Positions 57,734 through 64,000 of a stretch of 64,000 nucleotides of DNA are shown piece after piece (within the stretch, counting starts at the first letter, position 1; every line of letters starts with the position of its first letter). The position numbers and the translations under genes were made by a program. The stretch is from Acidobacteriota bacterium. GTDB taxonomy: Bacteria > Acidobacteriota > Blastocatellia > RBC074. Under the pieces are notes generated by a model. That model had not been told where the DNA came from. It searched no databases and was given only the letters and a program-made list of their open reading frames with translations. The stretch spans positions 248,001 to 312,000 of the forward strand of contig JADJXM010000012.1 of the NCBI GenBank assembly GCA_016715865.1, written 5' to 3'.

Positions 57734-60685
57734 ATGTTTCAATCGGTACACACAGGTTCTTTACATAGAACTCATCTCGGAATCATTGGGGCGTTCGGCT
57801 TATTAACAGCCTATGCGTTACAGGCGCAGTCTTCCGCCGAATCCGGCGATCCAACGCAAAAACTACTGGTCGCAGGCCAGACTTTTACCCGGTCATTGGT
57901 TGGCGGAAAGACGCACACTTATTCTGTTGATCTGGTCACGGGCCAATTCCTTCACATCGTGGTCGAGCAACGAGGCATTGATCTGATAGTCAAGATTGTC
58001 GGGATGAATGGCGGGACAGTCGCGGAGGTAGATCGTCCTAATGGGTTGCAAGGGCCAGAGGCTGTCTCGCTGGTCGCGCAAGAATCCGGTGAATATCGAA
58101 TTCTGGTAATCCCGGCTTCCAAAAGAGCTCCGGCAGGAAATTATCGCGTCATCTTTCATCAGCTACGTCAATCGCAGCCGCTCGACCGGATGCGCATTGA
58201 GGCTGAGCAAGCCGTCTCTAAAGGGGAACTCCTCAGGCCAAATCATACTGTCGAAGCTAAACGCGAAGCGATCAGTCAATTTGAACGGGCGCTCGGCATT
58301 TGGCGGACGCTCGGCGAGAGTTACGAGGAGGCCGTTGCGCTCTACGGTCTTGGTTTGAGCCACCGTGAGATCGGGGAGAATAAGACAGCCGCCAACCACT
58401 TCAAACGCGCGCTCACCATTATGCGCTTGCTTGGCGATCGCTACGGAGAAGCCATCAATCAGACCGGTCTGGCCTGGTCGTATCTTTACCTCGGAGCCAC
58501 TGACAAGGCGCTGGACAATTTTTCCCAATCCCTGCGTCTTCGCTATGCCGTTAATGACCGCAGCGGCGAGGCGCTCACTCTCTATGGCATAGGCTGGGCG
58601 CACGCGAACAAAGGGGATCCGGAAAAGGCCCTCGATTACTTCCTGCAGTCATTGCAATTGCGCCGGGAATTGGGAGACCGCCGCGCAGAAGCGGTCACAC
58701 TGGTTGGCATAAGCCAGATTTACGGTCAGTTGCAACGCCAACACGAAGCATTGCCGCATTTGCGCCGTGCCCTCACCATTGTGCGCGAACTCGATGACCG
58801 TTATTTTGAAGCTGACACGTTCGACAAATTGGGATGGACGAGCCTCGCCCTCGATGAAGTCTCGACCGCGAATGATTACTTTCAACAGGCTTTGCCATTG
58901 AGACGGATGGTGGGAGATCGAATTGGCGAGGCCACCGTGCTCTTTGGGTTGGCGCGGATTGAGTATCGCCAGGGGCGTCTACTGTCGGCGCGCGAGCGTA
59001 TTGAAGCTTCCCTCGCCCTGATTGAATCCTCACGCACAGAGGCGGCCATTCCTCAGTTCCGCACCACGTTCTTTGCGTCAGTCGTCCATTATTACCAATT
59101 CGCGATTAAAATTCTGATGCGGCTGCACGAACAGGAACCGTCTTCTGGTTATGCGGCAATGGCGTTGCGGATGAACGAACGGATGCGCGCGCGCAGTCTG
59201 CTCGATCTGCTTGCAGAGGCGCGCGCCGAATTGCGAAGCGACGCGCCAGCCCATTTGTTGGAACGCGATCACGCATTGAGGCGAGAGATCAACCTGATTG
59301 CCGACCGCCGAATCCGCGGACGCGCCACAGCCGCGGATTCGGTGAAGCTCGATGCCTTGATGAATCAGTACGAAGAGATACAGGCGCGGATACGCGACGC
59401 CAACCCGCGCTACGCCGCGCTTACCCAGCCTGTTACGCTGAATCTTGCCGATCTGCAGCAACATCTGCTCGACGACAACACGCTGTTGCTTGAATATTCA
59501 CTCGGCGAAGAATGCAGCTATCTTTGGGCCGTCACTTCCACCTCTCTCGACAGCTACGTATTGCCTGGCCGCGATGAAATCGAACCCGCCGTACACCGCT
59601 TGCTCAGCTTGATTGGCGAGGGTAAGCGTCGCGCCATACAACAGCCAGTAAAGCACGATCAGGCGATTCAGTCTTTCAACGAAGCCGCCGCCTCGTTAAG
59701 TCAAATGCTGCTCGGCCCGGTCGCGGCGCAATTGAAGAATAAACGGCTGGTAATCATCGCCGACGGCGCATTGCAATACGCGCCTTTCGCCGCGCTCCCC
59801 GCGCCAACGGGAACTGTTCACACCACTGGCAATGACCCGGAGGTGATTACGTCCTATCGCCAGTTGGTCGCGGATCATGAAATCGTCAGCTTGCCATCGG
59901 CCTCCGTGCTTGCATCATTGCGCCGACAGCGCGATGATGCAAGCACGGCCCCCAAAACAATCGCCGTGTTCGCCGACCCGGTTTTTGAAATAACCGATCC
60001 TCGCGTCAACATAACTGATTCCCGCAAGATCCGGCTGATAAATGTGGGCCGGGCCAGTCGGATCGACACAGTGACCACGGACGCGGATTCGGCGCCCCCC
60101 AGGCTTCTGCGATTGCCTTTCACACGCCGGGCGGCCAGCGCTGTCATTCCGCTCGTGGCCCCTGATCAACGGCTGCTCGCGCTCGACTTCGCGGCGAACC
60201 GCGCAACGGCGACGAGCGCCGAACTTGCCCAATACCGCATCATTCATTTCGCCACCCACAGCCTGTTCAACAGGGAACATCCGGAACTTTCGGGCATCGC
60301 GCTTTCGCTTGTGGATAAGCAGGGTAGACCACAAAACGGTTTCCTGCGATTGCACGAAATCTACAACCTCAAGCTCGGGGCCGATCTGGTCGTGCTCAGC
60401 GCGTGCCAAACCGGTTTGGGGAAGGAGGTCAAAGGCGAAGGGTTGATCGGATTGACGCGCGGATTTATGTACGCCGGCGCTCCGAGCGTCGTAGCTACTC
60501 TGTGGAAAGTGGATGACAAAGCAACCGCCGAACTAATGAAGCATTTCTATCAAGCCCTGCTCGGCGAACAACGCATGCGCCCAGCGGCGGCATTGCGCGC
60601 CGCACAGATCGCCTTGTGGAGCCAGAAACGGTGGCGCGATCCAGCTTACTGGGCAGCATTCACGCTGCATGGCGAATGGCAATAA
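57734..60685 (+). CDS. Secreted TPR-CHAT caspase-like protease
   Basis: 983 residues. Signal peptide (~1-32), a beta-rich PPC-like domain (~45-140), about six to eight tetratricopeptide repeats (~160-440), a helical linker, and a C-terminal CHAT caspase-like domain (~690-983). Catalytic His lies in YRIIHFATHSLFN and catalytic Cys in VVLSACQTGLG. CHAT proteases cleave after specific residues on activation; here TPRs may sense a partner. The gene is followed closely by an ECF-like sigma factor and a membrane protein. Confidence 0.88.
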   Translation: MFQSVHTGSLHRTHLGIIGAFGLLTAYALQAQSSAESGDPTQKLLVAGQTFTRSLVGGKTHTYSVDLVTGQFLHIVVEQRGIDLIVKIVGMNGGTVAEVDRPNGLQGPEAVSLVAQESGEYRILVIPASKRAPAGNYRVIFHQLRQSQPLDRMRIEAEQAVSKGELLRPNHTVEAKREAISQFERALGIWRTLGESYEEAVALYGLGLSHREIGENKTAANHFKRALTIMRLLGDRYGEAINQTGLAWSYLYLGATDKALDNFSQSLRLRYAVNDRSGEALTLYGIGWAHANKGDPEKALDYFLQSLQLRRELGDRRAEAVTLVGISQIYGQLQRQHEALPHLRRALTIVRELDDRYFEADTFDKLGWTSLALDEVSTANDYFQQALPLRRMVGDRIGEATVLFGLARIEYRQGRLLSARERIEASLALIESSRTEAAIPQFRTTFFASVVHYYQFAIKILMRLHEQEPSSGYAAMALRMNERMRARSLLDLLAEARAELRSDAPAHLLERDHALRREINLIADRRIRGRATAADSVKLDALMNQYEEIQARIRDANPRYAALTQPVTLNLADLQQHLLDDNTLLLEYSLGEECSYLWAVTSTSLDSYVLPGRDEIEPAVHRLLSLIGEGKRRAIQQPVKHDQAIQSFNEAAASLSQMLLGPVAAQLKNKRLVIIADGALQYAPFAALPAPTGTVHTTGNDPEVITSYRQLVADHEIVSLPSASVLASLRRQRDDASTAPKTIAVFADPVFEITDPRVNITDSRKIRLINVGRASRIDTVTTDADSAPPRLLRLPFTRRAASAVIPLVAPDQRLLALDFAANRATATSAELAQYRIIHFATHSLFNREHPELSGIALSLVDKQGRPQNGFLRLHEIYNLKLGADLVVLSACQTGLGKEVKGEGLIGLTRGFMYAGAPSVVATLWKVDDKATAELMKHFYQALLGEQRMRPAAALRAAQIALWSQKRWRDPAYWAAFTLHGEWQ

Positions 60686-60757
60686 CCCACAATGCCCCTT
60701 ACTGTGAGTTCACCCGCTCACACTATTACTCACGACAGACAGATACTGGAGGTTCTG

Positions 60758-61384
60758 ATGGCCAGGAACTTATCGGTTCACCTCACCACCCGCAAAACCG
60801 CCTGGACTCTCACCCGGGAAGCACTTGACTTTCTGCTCACTCGGCTGCATTCCGACTTGGAGTTGGCAGGTCAAGCCTATCAGGAGCTACGCGGCAAACT
60901 GATTTTCTTTTTTGAATGCCGCCGCTGTGCCTCTTCCGAAGAACTCGCGGATGAGACGCTCGATCGGGTCGCGCGCAGACTCGTTGAAGGCGAGCCTGTC
61001 GAAGCTCTAGGTAGTTACGCCTTGGGCGTGGCAAAATACGTTTTGAAAGAATTCCAACGTCACCCTGCGCGCTCCGGACTTTCGCTCGAGGATCTGCCGC
61101 CAGGGTGTGACCTGGAGGCGTCACAGGAAACCGAACGCGCATGTCAAGACTCTGCTGAAGAAGAGCGGCGGCTGGATTGCTTGCGACGTTGTCTGGATGA
61201 GTTGTCTGATGATCAACGCGAGTTGCTTATCGAATACTATGAGTATGAAAAACGCGCCCAGATTAACCACCACAAGGAAATGGCCGAACGGCTTGGCCTG
61301 ACGCCAAACGCGTTATATCTTCGAGTACATCACTTGCGTAAAAAGCTGGTCTCCTGTTTAGAAGATCACCTCGGGCGACCTTGA
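60758..61384 (+). CDS. ECF-like RNA polymerase sigma factor
   Basis: 208 residues from the ATG at 60758, with GGAGG six to seven bases upstream; the frame opens earlier but that part is leader. Sigma region 2 (~30-100) and region 4 (LDELSDDQRELLIEYYEYEK..AERLGLTPNALYLRVHHLRKKL) are visible. Its target genes are unknown; the adjacent membrane protein is likely its regulator. The gene is 72 bases after the CHAT gene and may be cotranscribed. Confidence 0.8.
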   Translation: MARNLSVHLTTRKTAWTLTREALDFLLTRLHSDLELAGQAYQELRGKLIFFFECRRCASSEELADETLDRVARRLVEGEPVEALGSYALGVAKYVLKEFQRHPARSGLSLEDLPPGCDLEASQETERACQDSAEEERRLDCLRRCLDELSDDQRELLIEYYEYEKRAQINHHKEMAERLGLTPNALYLRVHHLRKKLVSCLEDHLGRP

Positions 61385-62437
61385 AGTTTAATGAAAAAGC
61401 CGGCGATTCTGATGAAAGAAATCGTCATTTCGGTCACTACCTTATGAGCGGGCAAGATAACGATATGCCAACCCGGATTAGTGAGCGGATGATGATTCAA
61501 TATCTATTGGGAGAATTGCCCGAAGCCTGGCAAGCGCGCTTCGAAGAGCTTTTCTTCACCGATTCTGAGATCTTCACACAGTTGCAGATCGTCGAGGAAC
61601 GTTTGATTGACGATTACGTGCGCGGCCAGCTTTTGTCCGAGCAGCGGGAAGGCTTTGAGACGCGCTACCTCATCTCCGAACGGCGACAGCAAAAGGTCGC
61701 CTTCGCGCGCACGCTGATACAGGCAGTCGCCGAACTTCCCTCGCCGACAAACCACGGAACCAAATATCAACACCAAACACCGCTGCCCTGGCGCGAGCGA
61801 CCTGCCGCCTTGCGCCTCGCATTTCTGGGGCTGGCCTCTGTTGATCCTGATCGGCGGCCTATGGTCAGCCCGTGAGATAACGCGACTGCGCACACGGCAA
61901 GCGCAGCTACAAACCGAGTTGGCGGGTCTACGGCAGCGAGAGACGGCGAGCCAAACTGTGTCCCAGCCTCAATCAATTGCCAACGCCCCTTCTACGAATG
62001 TCCAAACCGGGCAATCGCCGACCGGTTCATCATCATCCGCAAAACTCTCCATCAGCGTTCCCGGCCCTTCAGTTATCGTCACACAAACGCTCAAGCCTGG
62101 CCGAGACCGGGATGCCGTAGCGCAACCTGGCGAGCGCGACCATTCTGACCTGATCTCTATTCCACCGGGCGCGAGCCTGATCCGGCTGCGGCTGGATTCA
62201 AGGGACGCAGTCAGGTTCACCGCTTATCGCGTCACACTGATGACGGCGGAAGGCCGGCCAATACGCCTCCCCACGCGCCTGCATCCTGAGCCTGGCGTTG
62301 ATGGGCAGGCTTTAGTCATCGAGCTTCCGGCCACTCTTCTGGCGCGGGGCGATTACGTGCTGACTCTTATCGGGATCGCTGAAAGCGGCGACGCGGTGGA
62401 GTTGAACGACTACTACTTCACTGTGCTGAAGCGCTGA
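61381..62437 (+). pseudogene. Anti-sigma-like membrane protein, frameshifted
   Basis: Two frames: 61381-61875 and 61841-62437. The first holds a cytoplasmic part (MIQYLLGELPEAWQARFEELFF, IDDYVRGQL) and the second the membrane helix (WPLLILIGGLWSA), a coiled coil (RLRTRQAQLQTELAGLRQ) and a beta-rich extracytoplasmic domain (SLIRLRLDSRDAVRF). The join is at a CTGGGG run near 61830. The plan fits an anti-sigma factor of the upstream sigma. Start uncertain: a TTG at 61381 or an ATG at 61444. Confidence 0.65.
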
Positions 62438-62740
62438 TTCTCAAGGAGTTACCGTCGCCGGCCGATAGATCAACTTTTTTCTTCACCTATCAGGAATTCT
62501 CCTGAAAGATCCAGCCTCTTTTGGTCACTACATTGTGTGAGCGTTAAGAGCAGGCGCAGGGGATTCTCAACCTGTTCACATATCCGCTGCGACGCGCGCT
62601 GGTAAAGCCTTCCGGCATCGCTTTCCGGCTTTCCTGTCAATTGTGCCCTCGATAATTTGCAAGCAGTTCTCAGTTGCCCCGCGAAAGACTGCTTTCAGCA
62701 CGGTATCACTTATACCCGTTGAGTTTAAAAGGGGTCAGTA
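62438..62740. other. Intergenic region
   Basis: About 300 bases. A short hairpin CAGGA-TTC-TCCTG near 62488 and a T-rich tract (TTTTTTCTTC) near 62473 may terminate the upstream transcript. No ORF seen. Confidence 0.4.
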
Positions 62741-63144
62741 ATGAAGAAGGTGAATATGCGGCGGTTGAAAATCCTGAGCTTATTTCTGCTGTCACTTGCT
62801 TTGACAATCCCATCCCCGGCTCAATCGCCAAGCCAGGGAAAAGCGCCCAAAGAAGTGATCACCAATGCATCAGTGATCGAACTTGTCAAACTGGGTCTGA
62901 GCGAAAGCATCATCATTGAAAAAATTCGCCAATCAGAGTGCACTTTCAATGCTCGACCGGCGCCAGAGATAAAGACATTCAGGATTTTGCCTTTGAAAAG
63001 GTACGCCCCGGCGTCTTCAAAGTATTTCCCAAAAAGAGTCTGGATATAGGCGAGTACTGCTTCTACTACGCTGGAACTCCGATGGGGTTGGGCATGGCGG
63101 GCGGCAAACTGTTCGACTTCAGTATCACTTTGCCGACGATGTAG
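62741..63144 (+). pseudogene. Broken small secreted protein gene
   Basis: The first frame has a signal peptide and VITNASVIELVKLGLSESII, typical of a small acidobacterial secreted protein family. The second frame, from about 62938, has the C-terminal part (DFAFEKVRPGVFKVFPKKSL, GEYCFYYAGTPMGLG). The repeated middle part of the usual family is missing, so a deletion together with a frame change is likely. The gene is probably dead. Confidence 0.55.
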
Positions 63145-63285
63145 GTGGATTCAATGGTCGAAATACAGAGATTTACAATTGAATAGGAAGATAGCCCACG
63201 CGCTTGCTCAATGTTTACAGGCCCGCGAAAGCTTCGATCACTTCTTATATTACTAATAATTGCTGTAAAACTTAAGGAGATGGAT

Positions 63286-64000
63286 GTGAAACATTTGTGG
63301 CTTGGCCTTACAGCTTTCTTCCTTGTGGCATTTGGGATATTTGTGCCTAAAAGCCAGGCAGTTCCTACACAACCCAAAAGTGCAATGGCCGCAACTGCAC
63401 AAACGTGCAGTTTAGCCACTGGCTTCGTTCTGCCAGTGATTGATGACAATCCAAACGATGAATTGACTTGGAGTGTCCCCTTCAACTACTTTGGGCATTA
63501 TTACGGGGCCTTGGGTGGCTATCATCCCGGCGAAGATTGGAATTTGGTTGGCGGCAATGGTTCTGAGGATTTGGATCAGCCAGTGTATGCCGTCGCAGAC
63601 GGCATTGTAGAAAAGATTTCCAATTTGGGTTCGCTAGGATATCTAGTAGCTCTTAAGCACACGGGAAATTTTACGATTCCCGCCAAAAACGGCCATGAGA
63701 ACGGTCAGAATTATTCATACGCGGCCGAAACTGTTAACACCATCTATTCAGTGTATATTCATATCAATAAAACCCCCTCACTTCAGGTAGGTGCTTGCGT
63801 TAGTAAGGGGGTAACAGTTCTCGGTAGGATAATGAATCCCGGCGGCGGTCCTCATTTGCATTTCGAGATTCGACATCCAGATACCATTCACTCAAACGAT
63901 TGGTCGCTCTTTGGCACTTCGTCAAATTGGGCAAAAGTTGGTGGAGCGTACACGGGCTACTACCTCAACTTGCAAGGAATGGTAAATGTCAATGTGCAAG
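63286..64000 (+). CDS. M23-family peptidase, partial at the right edge
   Basis: GTG start with AAGGAGA six bases upstream; the frame is open to the end of the window (238 codons visible). A signal peptide is followed by GGYHPGEDWNLVGG and HLHFEIRHPD, the HxxxD and HxH zinc motifs of LytM/M23 endopeptidases, and by YAVADGIVEKI. It would cleave peptidoglycan cross-links or similar Gly-rich peptides outside the cell. The C-terminus is not visible. Confidence 0.85.
   Translation, partial: MKHLWLGLTAFFLVAFGIFVPKSQAVPTQPKSAMAATAQTCSLATGFVLPVIDDNPNDELTWSVPFNYFGHYYGALGGYHPGEDWNLVGGNGSEDLDQPVYAVADGIVEKISNLGSLGYLVALKHTGNFTIPAKNGHENGQNYSYAAETVNTIYSVYIHINKTPSLQVGACVSKGVTVLGRIMNPGGGPHLHFEIRHPDTIHSNDWSLFGTSSNWAKVGGAYTGYYLNLQGMVNVNVQ

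Overview
The window looks like a chromosomal segment of an Acidobacteriota-type bacterium, probably Blastocatellia-like. This is inferred from gene content (DUF4127, secreted TPR-CHAT protein beside an ECF-like sigma factor, SARP/BTAD regulator, DUF1684), from the dense population of intergenic palindromes and from heptamer repeats. No rRNA or other taxonomic marker is present, so the assignment is tentative. There are two tRNA genes (Cys-GCA and Pro-CGG), no CRISPR array and no intact transposase.

Layout. 1-4.0 kb: two adjacent paralogous chymotrypsin-fold protease-type genes (one runs off the edge), an unrecognised protein and a SARP/BTAD regulator, all on the minus strand. 4.6-22.2 kb: core and accessory metabolism, with a metallophosphoesterase, glycosyltransferase, DUF4127 protein, S10 carboxypeptidase, secreted hypothetical, AAA+ ATPase, AtuA-like domain, secreted MBL hydrolase, M48-like/FHA membrane protein, gmhA, a deoxyhypusine-synthase-like protein, an inositol monophosphatase, APC permease, aminotransferase, nadK and rhomboid. 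22.7-27.5 kb: polymerase I-like protein without a 5' nuclease, thioesterase, methyltransferase and proS. 27.7-29.9 kb: a unit with a strong promoter, a polycysteine leader ORF, a beta-carbonic anhydrase, a DUF1684 protein and tRNA-Cys. 29.9-42.3 kb: alcohol dehydrogenase, rnr, a tandem pair of small coiled-coil membrane proteins, an rsuA/rluB-type synthase, an aspartate aminotransferase, a damaged coaD, rsmD, galE and a type IV pilus cluster (pseudopilin-like, pilP-like, pilO, pilN). 42.9-45.1 kb: recJ and a Dabb protein.

45.3-57.2 kb appears to be a degenerate genomic island. It starts at an intact tRNA-Pro and ends at a mutated copy of the 3' part of that tRNA. It carries a DUF3883 protein, an XRE-like remnant, a membrane/coiled-coil protein plus a decayed partial copy of it, two toxin-antitoxin pairs, and a three-gene cassette (unknown protein, PLD nuclease, SNF2-like helicase) that resembles phage-defence operons. 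No integrase is left. The helicase carries three apparent frameshifts and the unknown gene one. 57.7-64 kb: a secreted TPR-CHAT protein, ECF-like sigma factor, frameshifted membrane (anti-sigma-like) gene, a broken small secreted gene, and an M23 peptidase running off the right edge.

Repeats are conspicuous. Heptamers (GTAGAAA or GGAAACT units) recur at about a dozen intergenic places between 4.5 and 44.7 kb and are not seen in the island or beyond. Long perfect palindromes fill gaps between genes, including gaps between convergent stop codons. One ~140 bp element occurs twice in opposite orientation around pilNO. A ~380 bp element with terminal inverted repeats precedes the polymerase gene. 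Two places (4.5 kb and 36.15-36.6 kb) hold G/C homopolymer sequence that looks like assembly damage; the second removes the end of coaD.
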